Of a stretch of 64,000 bases of DNA, positions 17,034 to 26,060 are shown one piece after another (positions within the stretch are counted from its first letter, which is position 1; the number at the start of each line of letters is the position of its first letter). The notes beneath the pieces were generated by a model. It had not been told where the DNA came from and did no database searches. It saw only the letters and a program-made list of their open reading frames with translations. The stretch is taken from NCBI RefSeq assembly GCF_032586235.1, contig NZ_JAWHTD010000012.1, positions 42,831 through 106,830 of the forward strand. The letters run 5' to 3'. The translations under genes and the position numbers were made by a program. The stretch is from Aestuariicoccus sp032586235 (lineage in GTDB: Bacteria > Pseudomonadota > Alphaproteobacteria > Rhodobacterales > Rhodobacteraceae).

Positions 17034-17065
17034 GACGAAATTTTTCACCACCCACCGGCCCGACC

Positions 17066-17638
17066 ATGCAGCACAGCCTTCCCGCGCCCTCCCGCAACCT
17101 CGGGGCCGACCTGCGCGCCCTGCGCAAGACGCGCGGGCTGACACTGGCGGCGATGGCGGACACTCTGGGCCGGTCGGTCGGCTGGCTGAGCCAGGTCGAA
17201 CGCGACCTGTCGATCCCCTCCGTCGCCGACCTGCGCCACATCGCGGCCACTTTGGACGTACCGCTGTCGATGCTCTTCGGCCACCCGCGCACCCCGGCGG
17301 ACGAGGCCGGACGCATCGTGCGCAACGGCGCCCGCCGCCCCATCGGCAACCGCATCGCCGGGCTGGTCGAGGAACTCCTCTCGCCCGACCTGACCGACGA
17401 CTTCGAGATGGTGCACTCCACCTTCCAGCCGCACTCACGCATCACCGGCATCGTCACCCGCCCGACCCAGGAACTGGGCTACATGATCTCGGGCAAGCTC
17501 GACCTGGAAATCGGCGGCCGCCGCTTCACCTTGACCCCGGGCGACAGCTTCCGCATCAAAGGCGAGCCGTTCCGCTGGGCCAACCCCTATGACGACCCCG
17601 CCGAGGCGATCTGGGTCATCGCGCCGCCGGTCTACTGA
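17066..17638 (+). CDS. XRE-family regulator with C-terminal cupin
   Basis: Transcription factor of 190 aa. Helix-turn-helix at residues about 11-70 (LRALRKTRGLTLAAMADTLG, WLSQVERDLSIPSV) and a cupin effector domain at about 115-188 (GYMISGKLDLEIGGRRFTLT, GDSFRIKGEPFRW). Such proteins sense small amino or amine metabolites. The ATG at 17066 is taken; an in-frame GTG at 17024 lies inside the upstream palindrome and is less likely. No clear ribosome site precedes it. Its stop overlaps the LysE start by 1 bp, so it heads the operon. Confidence 0.87.
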   Translation: MQHSLPAPSRNLGADLRALRKTRGLTLAAMADTLGRSVGWLSQVERDLSIPSVADLRHIAATLDVPLSMLFGHPRTPADEAGRIVRNGARRPIGNRIAGLVEELLSPDLTDDFEMVHSTFQPHSRITGIVTRPTQELGYMISGKLDLEIGGRRFTLTPGDSFRIKGEPFRWANPYDDPAEAIWVIAPPVY

Positions 17639-18264
17639 TGACGTTCCAGGGCTGGACCATATTCGCGCTTTTCTGGGTGGTGTTCGTCACTTCCCCGGGG
17701 CCGAACGCGGTGAACTGCATCCTCAACGGCATCAGCTACGGCTTTGCCCGGTCGCTGTGGGGCGTGGCGGCGATCCTGACACAGGCGAGCCTCTTCCTGG
17801 CGCTCTCGGCCATCGGCGTGACAGCGCTGCTGACCACCTCGCCCACAGGTTTCCTGATCGCCAAGATCGTGGGCGCGGGGTTCCTGCTTTGGATGGGCAT
17901 CCGCAACTGGATCCGCGCGAAGACGCCCATCAGGGCGGATGAGCAGCCCTCGGCGAATATTTACACCAGCGCCTTCGCCATCGCCACGATCAACCCGAAA
18001 TCCGTCGCGGGCTACCTCGCCGCCTTTTCGCAATTCGTCCAGACCGACGTGCCCATCGCCGCGCAGATGTGGGTGATCGTCCCCACCGCCCTGACCATAA
18101 CCGCCGCCAGCTACGCCACGTACACGGCCCTCGGCGCCGGGCTCGGCCGGGCAGCGCTCGGCGCGGTGGCCAACCGTATCGTGCGGCGCGTTCTTGCGGC
18201 CTGCTTCATCCTTTACGGTCTTGCGCTCGGCGCGACCGCCCTGCCCGACTGGAGCCCTGAATGA
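17638..18264 (+). CDS. LysE family amino-acid exporter
   Basis: LysE/RhtB-type inner-membrane exporter, 208 aa with about six membrane segments. The signature is near the start (VTSPGPNAVNCILNGISYG) and a second conserved NPKS motif precedes the middle helices. It would export an amino acid or similar solute. It starts on the last base of the XRE gene and overlaps the GFA gene by 4 bp, so it is translationally coupled and likely controlled by the XRE-cupin regulator. A paralogue lies at 18626-19246. Confidence 0.88.
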   Translation: MTFQGWTIFALFWVVFVTSPGPNAVNCILNGISYGFARSLWGVAAILTQASLFLALSAIGVTALLTTSPTGFLIAKIVGAGFLLWMGIRNWIRAKTPIRADEQPSANIYTSAFAIATINPKSVAGYLAAFSQFVQTDVPIAAQMWVIVPTALTITAASYATYTALGAGLGRAALGAVANRIVRRVLAACFILYGLALGATALPDWSPE

Positions 18265-18629
18265 ACGGAAGCTGCGCCTGCGGAACCATCCGCTTCACCG
18301 TCACCGGCCAACCGCGTAAGGCCTCGGCCTGCCATTGCACCCAATGCCGCAAGATGAGCGGCTACGCCTGGTCCTCGGCGCAGGTCCCGACCTCCGCCCT
18401 GTCGATCACCGGCCCGGTGGCATGGTTCGCCTCCTCCGACAGCGCCAGGCGCGGCCTCTGCCCCACCTGCGGCGCGTTCCTGTTCTGGAAGGCCCATGAC
18501 GAGGACCTGATCAGTTTTGCCCTCGGCGCCATCGACGGGCCCACCGGGCTGACGCTGGAAAAACATATCTTCACGGCGGACAAGGGTGATTACTACACCA
18601 TCGCCGACGGGCTGGAGCAGAAACCATGA
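18261..18629 (+). CDS. GFA family zinc protein
   Basis: Protein of 122 aa with the GFA/CENP-V fold. The two zinc sites are visible: C5 and C7 with C67 and C70, and C24, C26, C29 (CHCTQC). The name-giving member accelerates formaldehyde plus glutathione adduct formation, though many members have no proven activity. Its position inside an operon with two demethylating dehydrogenases, which release formaldehyde-level carbon, makes a formaldehyde-handling role attractive but unproven. Overlaps both LysE genes by 4 bp. Confidence 0.87.
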   Translation: MNGSCACGTIRFTVTGQPRKASACHCTQCRKMSGYAWSSAQVPTSALSITGPVAWFASSDSARRGLCPTCGAFLFWKAHDEDLISFALGAIDGPTGLTLEKHIFTADKGDYYTIADGLEQKP

Positions 18630-19246
18630 GCTGGCTCACCCTCGTCGATCCCGCCACGCTGGCGGTTTTCATGGCGGCGGGCATCGCGCTCAACCTGACG
18701 CCCGGCGCGGATGTGATGTTCGCCACCGCCTGCGGCGCGGCGCAGGGCTGGCAAAGCGGCGTTGCCGCCGCCGCGGGCATCAGCGCCGGATCCATCGTGC
18801 ATGTCGCGCTGACCGCCGCCGGTCTGGCCGCGCTGCTTCAGACCTATCCCGCCGCGCTGGAGGCGATCCGCTGGGCCGGCGCGGCCTACCTGGCGTGGCT
18901 CGCATGGCGCAGCTGGCAAACCGCCGGGCCAGCCTGCGCGAGCCCCGCCGCAACCCTGCGCGCCGCCGCCCGGCGCGGGCTGCTGACCAACGTGCTGAAC
19001 CCCAAGGTCGCGCTTTTCGTGCTGGCCTTCCTGCCGCAATTCACCGATCCCTCGCGCGGGCCGGTCTGGGCGCAGATCGTCCTCTTGGGGCTGGTCTTCA
19101 CCTCTACCGGCTTTGTCATCACCGCCGCCTACGGCGCCACGGCAGGCGCGCTGGCCACACCGCTGCGCCGGCACGCCAGAGCCCTCAACCGCATCACTGC
19201 CACGGTCTATGCCGCGCTCGCCGCGCGCCTTGTCCTGACCCCATAA
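18626..19246 (+). CDS. LysE family exporter, second copy
   Basis: Protein of 206 aa, about six membrane segments, with the LysE N-terminal motif (NLTPGADVMFATACG) and the middle LTNVLNPKVALFVLAFLPQF typical of RhtB-like carriers. It overlaps the GFA gene by 4 bp and ends 11 bp before the FAD/GcvT gene. Two different LysE exporters in one coupled operon suggest export of two products or relief of metabolite overflow. Substrate unknown. Confidence 0.88.
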   Translation: MSWLTLVDPATLAVFMAAGIALNLTPGADVMFATACGAAQGWQSGVAAAAGISAGSIVHVALTAAGLAALLQTYPAALEAIRWAGAAYLAWLAWRSWQTAGPACASPAATLRAAARRGLLTNVLNPKVALFVLAFLPQFTDPSRGPVWAQIVLLGLVFTSTGFVITAAYGATAGALATPLRRHARALNRITATVYAALAARLVLTP

Positions 19247-19257
19247 GGAGCCATGCC

Positions 19258-21708
19258 ATGTCCGATTTTCCCACCACCGCACGCGTCGTCATCATAGGCG
19301 GCGGGGCCGTCGGCGCCTCGGCGCTCTACCACCTGGCCAAGGCGGGCTGGACCGACAGCGTCCTGCTGGAAAAGAACGAGCTCACCGCCGGCTCCACCTG
19401 GCACGCCGCCGGAAACTGCCCGTCCTTCAGCACCTCCTGGGCGATCATGAACATGCAGCGCTATTCGCTGAGCCTCTATGCCCGCCTCGCGGACGAGGTG
19501 GATTACCCGATGAACTACCACGTCACCGGGTCGATCCGGCTGGGCCACAGCCGCGAACGCGTGATGGAATTCGAACGCGCGCGGTCGATGGGCCGCTATC
19601 AGGGCATGGATCTCGAGATGATGCAGGTGAGCGACATCAAGGACCGCTATCCCTTCGTCGAAACCCACGATCTGGCCGGCGCGCTCTGGGATCCGGACGA
19701 TGGCGATATCGACCCCGCGCAGCTGACCCAGGCGCTGGCCAAGGGCGCGCGCCAGATGGGCGCGCGGATCGAGCGCTTCTGCCCGGCCACCGGCGTCAGC
19801 CGCCGCGGCGACGAATGGATCGTGCACACCGAAAAAGGCGACATCGCCTGCGAAAAGGTCGTGAACGCCGCGGGCTACTACGCCCAGCGCGTCGGCGAAT
19901 GGTTCAAGCCCTACGGCGGCCGGACCGTGCCCATGGCGGTGATGTCGCACCAGTTCTTCCTGACCGAGGAAATCCCCGAGCTCGCCGCCTGGACCCGCGA
20001 CAACGGCCGCAAAGTGCCGCTCTTGCGCGACGTCGACAGCTCGTACTACCTTCGCCAGGACAAGAACGGCCTGAACCTCGGCCCCTACGAGCGCAACTGC
20101 AAGGCCCACTGGATCACCCCCGACGACCCCATGCCCGAGGATTTCAGCTTTCAGCTTTATCCCGACGATCTGGAGCGGTTGGAATGGTATATCGAGGACG
20201 CCATGGCCCGGGTGCCGCTCCTCGGCACCGCCGGGGTGGGCCGGGTGATCAACGGCCCCATCCCCTATGCACCTGACGGCCTGCCCCTGCTGGGCCCCAT
20301 GCCCGGCGTGCCCAATGCCTATGAGGCCTGCGTCTTTACCTTCGGCATCACCCAGGCGGGCGGCGCGGGCAAGGTGCTGGCCGAATGGGTGACCGAGGGC
20401 CAGACCGAATGGGACATGTGGGCCACCGACCCGCGCCGCTATACACATTACACCGACCGCGATTATTGCATCGCCAAGGCCATCGAGGTCTACGGCCACG
20501 AATACGGTATGCATTTCCCGCATCACGCATGGCCCGCCGGGCGCGACCGCAAACTGTCGCCGGTGCACGACAAGATCGTCTCACTCGGCGGCCAGATGGG
20601 AGCCTACAACGGCTGGGAACGCGCCAACTGGTTCGCCAAACCGGGCGACGACACCTCCGAGGAGGCGACCCAGACCTGGGAGCGCGCCGGCCCCTGGCAG
20701 GCCCGCATCCGCGAGGAATGCGAAGCGGTGCGCGACCATTGCGGCATGCTCGACCTGCCGGGCTTTTCGCGTTTCAAGGTTTACGGCCCCGGCGCGGACG
20801 ACTGGCTGCGCGGGCAGATCACCGGCGCGCTGCCAAAGGTCGGGCGCTGCGGGCTGATCTACTTCGCCGACGACCGCGGCCGCATCCTGACCGAGATGAC
20901 GGTCGCCCGCGAAGAAGAGGACAGATTCATCCTTGTCACCGCCGCCGCCGCCCAGTGGCACGACGGCGAGATGCTGAAATCCCGCCTGCCCGCCGATGGC
21001 AGCCTCTCGTTCGAGGACTGGACCGACCGCATGTCCACCCTCATCGTCACCGGGCCAAAGTCCCGTGACGTGCTCTCCGGCCTGACGCCGGGCGATTTGT
21101 CCCTGCCCTGGCTCAGCCTGCAGGACACCACCGTCGCGGGCCGCTGGGCCGCCCTGGTCCGGCTCTCCTTCGCGGGCGAACTGGGCTGGGAAATCCACGC
21201 CGAAACCGCCGACATGCCCGCGATCTACGACGCTGTGCTGGCGGCGGGCGCCAAGCCCTTCGGCATGTATGCGCTGAACAGCCTGCGCATCGAAAAGGGC
21301 TACCGCGCGTGGAAGGGCGATCTTTCCACCGATTACACCCTCTTCGAAGGCGGCCTCGACCGTTTCGTCAAGCTCGACAAACCGCAGGATTTCCCCGGCA
21401 AGGCCGCCCTGCTGGCCGAAAAGCAGCGCGGCAGCGCCAAACGCTTCGCCACGCTGATCGTCGACGCCGCCGAATGCGACGCGCCCTACATGTCGACCGT
21501 CTGGCATAACGGGCAGGTGGTGGGCGAAACCACCTCGGGGGCCTGGGGCTACCGCGTCGACGCCTCGGTCGCGCTGGCGATGCTGCGCGCCGACCTGGCA
21601 GTCCCCGGCACCGAACTCGAGGTCGAGATCTACGGCGACCGCCGCGCCGCCACCGTCCAGCCCGACACCCCGCTCTGGGATCCGCAAAACGAAAGGCTGC
21701 GCGCATGA
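19258..21708 (+). CDS. FAD-dependent dehydrogenase with GcvT domains (dimethylglycine/sarcosine dehydrogenase-like)
   Basis: Protein of 816 aa. An N-terminal DAO-type FAD domain (GGGAVG at 14-19) carries H49 in GSTWHAAG, the site of covalent FAD attachment in dimethylglycine and sarcosine dehydrogenases. The C-terminal part from about residue 440 is GcvT-like, passing the removed methyl to tetrahydrofolate (GYRAWKGDLSTDYT, GELGWEIH). AAGGAG at 19245 fixes the start at 19258; the open frame extends further upstream but overlaps the exporter. The substrate is probably dimethylglycine, sarcosine or another N-methylated amino acid. Confidence 0.88.
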   Translation: MSDFPTTARVVIIGGGAVGASALYHLAKAGWTDSVLLEKNELTAGSTWHAAGNCPSFSTSWAIMNMQRYSLSLYARLADEVDYPMNYHVTGSIRLGHSRERVMEFERARSMGRYQGMDLEMMQVSDIKDRYPFVETHDLAGALWDPDDGDIDPAQLTQALAKGARQMGARIERFCPATGVSRRGDEWIVHTEKGDIACEKVVNAAGYYAQRVGEWFKPYGGRTVPMAVMSHQFFLTEEIPELAAWTRDNGRKVPLLRDVDSSYYLRQDKNGLNLGPYERNCKAHWITPDDPMPEDFSFQLYPDDLERLEWYIEDAMARVPLLGTAGVGRVINGPIPYAPDGLPLLGPMPGVPNAYEACVFTFGITQAGGAGKVLAEWVTEGQTEWDMWATDPRRYTHYTDRDYCIAKAIEVYGHEYGMHFPHHAWPAGRDRKLSPVHDKIVSLGGQMGAYNGWERANWFAKPGDDTSEEATQTWERAGPWQARIREECEAVRDHCGMLDLPGFSRFKVYGPGADDWLRGQITGALPKVGRCGLIYFADDRGRILTEMTVAREEEDRFILVTAAAAQWHDGEMLKSRLPADGSLSFEDWTDRMSTLIVTGPKSRDVLSGLTPGDLSLPWLSLQDTTVAGRWAALVRLSFAGELGWEIHAETADMPAIYDAVLAAGAKPFGMYALNSLRIEKGYRAWKGDLSTDYTLFEGGLDRFVKLDKPQDFPGKAALLAEKQRGSAKRFATLIVDAAECDAPYMSTVWHNGQVVGETTSGAWGYRVDASVALAMLRADLAVPGTELEVEIYGDRRAATVQPDTPLWDPQNERLRA

Positions 21709-21738
21709 CCCTCCTACCTCACAGAAGCGGGCCGGGAG

Positions 21739-21760
21739 GCCCCGGCGCAAGGGCCGGGGC
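21739..21760. repeat. GC-rich hairpin between FAD/GcvT and methyltransferase genes
   Basis: GCCCCGGC (21739-21746) pairs with GCCGGGGC (21753-21760), an 8-bp stem in the 88-bp gap. The flanking GGAGGCCCCGGCGC matches the hairpin at 12450. There is no T run, so it may be a dispersed repeat or an mRNA processing/stability element inside the operon rather than a terminator. Confidence 0.5.
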
Positions 21761-21796
21761 TGCGTCGGCGCGATGCACACACCGAAAGGCCATGCG

Positions 21797-22690
21797 ATGA
21801 CCGACATCACCCTCCTCGACGGCGGCATGGGCCAGGAGCTGACCAAACGCGTCGACACCCCTCCGACCCCGCTTTGGGCGACCCAGGTAATGATCGACCG
21901 CCCCGGTCTGGTGCAGCAGATCCACGCCGAATATTTTGCCGCCGGGGCCACCGTGGCCACCACCAACACCTACGCCATCCACCGCGACCGGCTGGTCAAG
22001 GCCGGGCTCGAGGACCGCTTCAAGGCGCTGCACGCCGCGGCCCTGACCGAGGCGAAAGCCGCCCGCGACGCCCATGGCGCGGGCCGCATCGCCGGCGCCA
22101 TCGGCCCTTTGGTGGGCAGCTACCGTCCCGACGCCCACCCGGCCCCCGACATCGCGACACCGCTTTACGCCGAGGTGGCGACCCTGCTCGCCCCGGCCTG
22201 CGACATCTTGATCTTCGAAACCGTCGCCTCCTGCGATCAGGCCCGCGCGGTGCTGGACGCGGCGTTCCGGCCGGAAAGACCCGTCTGGCTCGCCTTGACC
22301 GTCGATGACGAGGACGGCACGCGCCTGCGCTCGGGCGAGCCGCTGGCAGAGGTGCTGCCCATCGCCCAAGACCGCGCCTCCGCCCTTCTGGTCAATTGCT
22401 CGGCGCCCGAGGCGATCCCGCCCGCGCTCGACATTCTCGCGCGCGCGGGCCTGCCCTTCGGCGCCTACGCAAACGCCTTCACCCGCATCACCAAGGACTT
22501 CCTCAAGGACAACTCCACCGTCGCCGCCCTGACCGCCCGCCGCGATCTCGGCCCTGACGCCTATGCCGATCACGCCATGACCTGGGTCGCCCAAGGCGCC
22601 ACGATCGTCGGCGGCTGCTGCGAAACCGGCCCCGCCCATATCGCCGAAATCGCCCGCCGCCTGACGGACGCAGGACACCGGATCGTATGA
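21797..22690 (+). CDS. Homocysteine S-methyltransferase family protein
   Basis: Protein of 297 aa with the zinc-binding thiol-methyltransferase signature: C201 in VNCSAPEA and C274-C275 in GGCCETGPAHI. It would move a methyl group from a donor (betaine, S-methylmethionine or similar) to homocysteine, making methionine. Between two dimethylglycine/sarcosine dehydrogenase-like genes, a betaine-homocysteine methyltransferase role is the natural guess: betaine to dimethylglycine, then oxidative demethylation. The ATG at 21797 follows AAAGG; an in-frame ATG at 21773 is the alternative. Confidence 0.85.
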   Translation: MTDITLLDGGMGQELTKRVDTPPTPLWATQVMIDRPGLVQQIHAEYFAAGATVATTNTYAIHRDRLVKAGLEDRFKALHAAALTEAKAARDAHGAGRIAGAIGPLVGSYRPDAHPAPDIATPLYAEVATLLAPACDILIFETVASCDQARAVLDAAFRPERPVWLALTVDDEDGTRLRSGEPLAEVLPIAQDRASALLVNCSAPEAIPPALDILARAGLPFGAYANAFTRITKDFLKDNSTVAALTARRDLGPDAYADHAMTWVAQGATIVGGCCETGPAHIAEIARRLTDAGHRIV

Positions 22691-22701
22691 CCCTGCCCCT
22701 C

Positions 22702-22775
22702 CTTCATCTGGTCATAAATATCCCGGGGAGCGCGAGGGGCTGGCCCCTCGCCCCGGTCGGACGCGTCAGCGTCCG
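22702..22775 (+). repeat. AAATATCCCGGGG palindromic repeat, copy 2, plus second hairpin
   Basis: AAATATCCC (22716-22724) is followed by a 9-bp hairpin GCGAGGGGC / GCCCCTCGC (22732-22740 with 22743-22751, loop TG). A second hairpin CGGACGC / GCGTCCG spans 22758-22775 (loop GTCA). The core is nearly identical to the reverse-strand copy at 56164-56213. It lies inside the presumed operon, between the methyltransferase and the second FAD/GcvT gene. Confidence 0.75.
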
Positions 22776-22808
22776 AAACCCGATGTCTCACAAACCCACG
22801 AGGCCCTC

Positions 22809-25250
22809 ATGACCCTGCCCACCCATGCCCGCGCCGTCATCATCGGCGGCGGCGTCATCGGCTGCTCCGTCGCCTACCACCTGACCAAGCTCGGCTGGAC
22901 CGATATCGTCCTGCTCGAACGCAAGCGCCTCACCTCCGGCACCACCTGGCACGCCGCCGGGCTGATCGCGCAGCTGCGCGCCACCGCAAACATGACCCGG
23001 CTGGCCAAGTACAGCCAGGAGCTTTACGGCGCGCTCGAGGCCGAAACAGGCGTCGCCACCGGCTTCCGCCGCACCGGTTCGATAACCGTCGCGCTCACGG
23101 CCGAACGGCACGAGGAACTGCGCCGCTCGGCGGCCATGGCCCGCGCCTTCGGTGTCGAAATCGACGAGATCGGCGTGGCCGAGGTTGCCGCGAAATATCC
23201 TCATCTCAACACCGACGGCGTGGTGGGCGGCGTCTACCTGCCCCGCGACGGCCAGGGCGATCCGGCCAATATCGCCCTGGCGCTGGCCAAGGGCGCGCGC
23301 AACCGCGGCGCCACCATCGCCGAAAACACCAAGGCCACCGGCGTCGGCCGCGACGGAGACCGCATCACCGCCGTGCATTGGCAGGCGGGCCAGGACCAGG
23401 GCCGCATCCAATGCGAGCAGGTGATCAACTGTGCGGGCATGTGGGGCCGCGAGGTCGGCGCGATGCTGGGCGTGAACGTGCCCCTGCAGGCCTGCGAGCA
23501 TTTCTACATCGTCTCCGAGCCCATCGCCGGGCTGGGCCAACTGCCGGTGCTGCGGGTGCCCGACGAATGCGCCTATTACAAAGAGGACGCCGGCAAGCTG
23601 ATGCTGGGCGCTTTCGAGCCCCGGGCCAAGCCCTGGGCCACGGGCGGCCTGCCCGAGGATTTCGAATTCGACCAGCTGCCTGAGGATTTCGACCATTTCG
23701 AACCCATCCTCGAGGCCGCCGTCACCCGGATGCCCGTGCTGGGCGAGGCCGGCATTCACACGTTTTTCAACGGCCCCGAAAGCTTCACCCCCGATAATGC
23801 CTACCACCTGGGCCAGGCCCCTGACATGGCCAATGTCTGGGTCGCGGCGGGGTTCAACTCCATCGGCATCCAGTCGGCCGGCGGCGCGGGCATGGCTTTG
23901 GCGCAGTGGATGGTGGCCGAAGAGAAACCCTTCGACCTGGGCGACGTGGACATCGCCCGCGCCCAGCCGTTCCAGCGCAACCGCCGCTATCTGGCCGAGC
24001 GGGTCAGCGAAACGCTGGGGCTGCTTTACGCCGATCACTTCCCCTACCGGCAAAAGGCCACCGCCCGGGGCGTGCGCCGCTCGCCCTTCCACGACCGTCT
24101 TGCCGCGCGGGGCGCGGTCTTCGGCGAGCTGGCGGGCTGGGAGCGCGCCAACTGGTTTGCCGAAGACGGCCAGGAACGCGAGTATCGCTACAGTTGGTCG
24201 CGGCAGAACTGGTTCGACAATACCGCCCGCGAACATCACGCGATCCGCAACGGCGTGGTGATGTACGACATGTCGTCCTTCGGCAAGATCCGCGTCGAGG
24301 GCCCCGACGCCTGCGCCTTTCTCAACCGCGTCTGCGGGGCGCAGATGCACGTGGCGGCGGGCCGGATCGTCTATACCCAGTTCCTGAACTCCGCCGCCGG
24401 GATCGAGGCGGATGTAACCGTGACGCGGCTGAGCGAGACCGCCTATCTGGTGGTCACCCCGGCCGCCACGCGGCAAGCCGACGAAACCTGGCTGCGCCGC
24501 GCGCTGCGCGACGACCGTGTCGTGATCACCGACGTCACCGCCGCCGAGGGCGTTCTGGCCGTCATGGGCCCCCGCGCCCGCGATCTGATGCAGGCGGTGT
24601 CGCCGGACGATTTTTCCAACGCCGCCAACCCTTTCGGCACCGCGCAAGAGATCGAGATCGGCCTCGGCATCGCGCGGGCGCACCGTATGTCCTATGTCGG
24701 TGAGCTGGGCTGGGAGATCTATGTTGGCGCAGACATGGCCGCCCATGCTTTCGACACTTTGTGGGAGGCGGGTCAGGACGTGGGGCTGAAGCTCTGCGGG
24801 ATGCACATGATGGACAGCTGCCGGATCGAGAAAGCCTTCCGCCATTTCGGCCACGACATCACCTGCGAGGACCATGTGCTGGAAGCCGGGCTCGGCTTTG
24901 CGGTCAAGACCGACAAAGCCCGGTTCACCGGGCGCGAGGCGGTGCTGCGCAAACGCGAGACGGGGCTGGAGAAACGGCTGGTGCAATTCCTGCTCAGCGA
25001 TCCCGAGCCCTTGCTCTATCACAACGAGCCAATCCTGCGCGACGGGCAGATCGTCGGCTATCTGAGTTCTGGGGCCTATGGCCATCACCTCGGGGCTGCG
25101 GTGGGCATGGGCTATGTGCCGTGTGCGGGCGAAAGCGCCGCGCAGGTGCTCGCCTCGGGTTATGAAATCGACGTGGCGGGGGTGCGGGTGAAAGCCACGG
25201 CATCGCTGCGGCCGCTCTATGATCCGAACTCGGAGCGGCCAAAAAGCTAG
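22809..25250 (+). CDS. FAD-dependent dehydrogenase with GcvT domains, second copy
   Basis: Protein of 813 aa with the same architecture as 19258-21708 but clearly diverged. Rossmann GGGVIG near residue 13, the covalent-FAD histidine H48 in GTTWHAAG, and a C-terminal folate-binding GcvT part (GELGWEIYVG, CRIEKAFRHFGHDIT). It oxidatively demethylates an N-methyl amino acid with transfer to tetrahydrofolate. Two paralogues side by side would allow successive removal of methyl groups (dimethylglycine, then sarcosine). A palindromic repeat precedes it and a long hairpin follows, so it ends the unit. Confidence 0.88.
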   Translation: MTLPTHARAVIIGGGVIGCSVAYHLTKLGWTDIVLLERKRLTSGTTWHAAGLIAQLRATANMTRLAKYSQELYGALEAETGVATGFRRTGSITVALTAERHEELRRSAAMARAFGVEIDEIGVAEVAAKYPHLNTDGVVGGVYLPRDGQGDPANIALALAKGARNRGATIAENTKATGVGRDGDRITAVHWQAGQDQGRIQCEQVINCAGMWGREVGAMLGVNVPLQACEHFYIVSEPIAGLGQLPVLRVPDECAYYKEDAGKLMLGAFEPRAKPWATGGLPEDFEFDQLPEDFDHFEPILEAAVTRMPVLGEAGIHTFFNGPESFTPDNAYHLGQAPDMANVWVAAGFNSIGIQSAGGAGMALAQWMVAEEKPFDLGDVDIARAQPFQRNRRYLAERVSETLGLLYADHFPYRQKATARGVRRSPFHDRLAARGAVFGELAGWERANWFAEDGQEREYRYSWSRQNWFDNTAREHHAIRNGVVMYDMSSFGKIRVEGPDACAFLNRVCGAQMHVAAGRIVYTQFLNSAAGIEADVTVTRLSETAYLVVTPAATRQADETWLRRALRDDRVVITDVTAAEGVLAVMGPRARDLMQAVSPDDFSNAANPFGTAQEIEIGLGIARAHRMSYVGELGWEIYVGADMAAHAFDTLWEAGQDVGLKLCGMHMMDSCRIEKAFRHFGHDITCEDHVLEAGLGFAVKTDKARFTGREAVLRKRETGLEKRLVQFLLSDPEPLLYHNEPILRDGQIVGYLSSGAYGHHLGAAVGMGYVPCAGESAAQVLASGYEIDVAGVRVKATASLRPLYDPNSERPKS

Positions 25251-25257
25251 CGAGGAC

Positions 25258-25299
25258 GCCCGCAAGGGCGGAGGAGCAGCTCCTCGGTCCCTTGCGGGC
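25258..25299 (+). terminator. Long hairpin ending the demethylation island
   Basis: GCCCGCAAGGG (25258-25268) pairs perfectly with CCCTTGCGGGC (25289-25299), 11 bp, and the enclosed sequence forms its own hairpin GAGGAGC / GCTCCTC (25271-25285). A short CTTTT follows at 25308. This is probably the transcription end of the operon, 7 bp after the stop codon. Confidence 0.7.
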
Positions 25300-25325
25300 C
25301 CTCGTCGCTTTTGTCAGGAAGGCGC

Positions 25326-25970
25326 ATGACCGATTACGCGCCGCCGCAAGGCGACATTCCCATTCTGCATGTCGATCACGAGATCCTCGTGGTCGACAAA
25401 CCGGCTGGACTGCTGTCCGTCCCCGGAAAGGGGCCCGAGCTGGCCGATTGCCTGATCGCCCGGCTGCAAACCGCCTTTCCCACCGTTCTTCTGGTGCACC
25501 GGCTGGATCGCGACACCTCGGGCGTCATGGTCTTTGCCCTCACACCGCATGCGCAGCGCCACCTTGGGTTGCAATTCGAAAAACGGCAGGTCAAAAAGAC
25601 CTATCTCGCGCGCTTGGCCGGGCGGTTGGAGCCGCGCACCGGCACGGTTGATCTGCCGCTCATCGTCGACTGGCCCAACAGACCCTTGCAGAAGGTTTGC
25701 CACGAGACCGGTAAACCGGCGCAGACCGGCTGGCGTGTCCAGAGAGCCTCGGACACCGAAAGCCGCGTGCAGCTGATGCCGCGGACGGGGCGCAGCCACC
25801 AGCTGCGTGTGCATATGCTGGCGCTGGGGCATCCTATCCTGGGCGATCCGCTTTATGCGCCGGACACGGCGGCCGCGTATCCGCGCATGATGCTGCATGC
25901 ACAGGAATTGCGGCTGCGGCATCCCGATGGCGGCGAGGGTGTTCGATTTCGCGCGCCCGCGCCGTTCTGA
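25326..25970 (+). CDS. rluA: RluA family pseudouridine synthase
   Basis: RNA pseudouridine synthase of 214 aa, matching the short RluA type that lacks an S4 domain (E. coli RluA is 219 aa). The catalytic aspartate is in VHRLDRDTSGVMVFAL; the second motif is GRSHQLRVHM and a third is HAQELRLRHP. By analogy it modifies U746 of 23S rRNA and U32 of some tRNAs. AGGAAGG before the ATG at 25326 supports that start. Confidence 0.88.
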   Translation: MTDYAPPQGDIPILHVDHEILVVDKPAGLLSVPGKGPELADCLIARLQTAFPTVLLVHRLDRDTSGVMVFALTPHAQRHLGLQFEKRQVKKTYLARLAGRLEPRTGTVDLPLIVDWPNRPLQKVCHETGKPAQTGWRVQRASDTESRVQLMPRTGRSHQLRVHMLALGHPILGDPLYAPDTAAAYPRMMLHAQELRLRHPDGGEGVRFRAPAPF

Positions 25971-25990
25971 TGCCTGCGCGGCGGGGCTGG

Positions 25991-26050
25991 CGCGGAGGGG
26001 GCGCTGCCCCCGCTGCTGCGCAGCCCCCCGGGATATTTGGGGATCAGTGA
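25991..26050 (-). repeat. AAATATCCCGGGG palindromic repeat, copy 3 (reverse)
   Basis: Read on the minus strand: TCACTGATCC (complement of 26041-26050), AAATATCCC (complement of 26030-26038), then GC-rich hairpins including GGGGGC / GCCCCC (25997-26011, loop GCT). It fills the convergent gap between rluA and the aldehyde dehydrogenase, a typical place for a bidirectional terminator. Confidence 0.72.
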
Positions 26051-26060
26051 ATAGGGCGGA

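Noticed and set aside
17024..17065. GTG start at 17024 for the XRE regulator
   Set aside because: It lies inside the perfect inverted repeat that looks like the operator, and the added residues do not resemble the family N-terminus.
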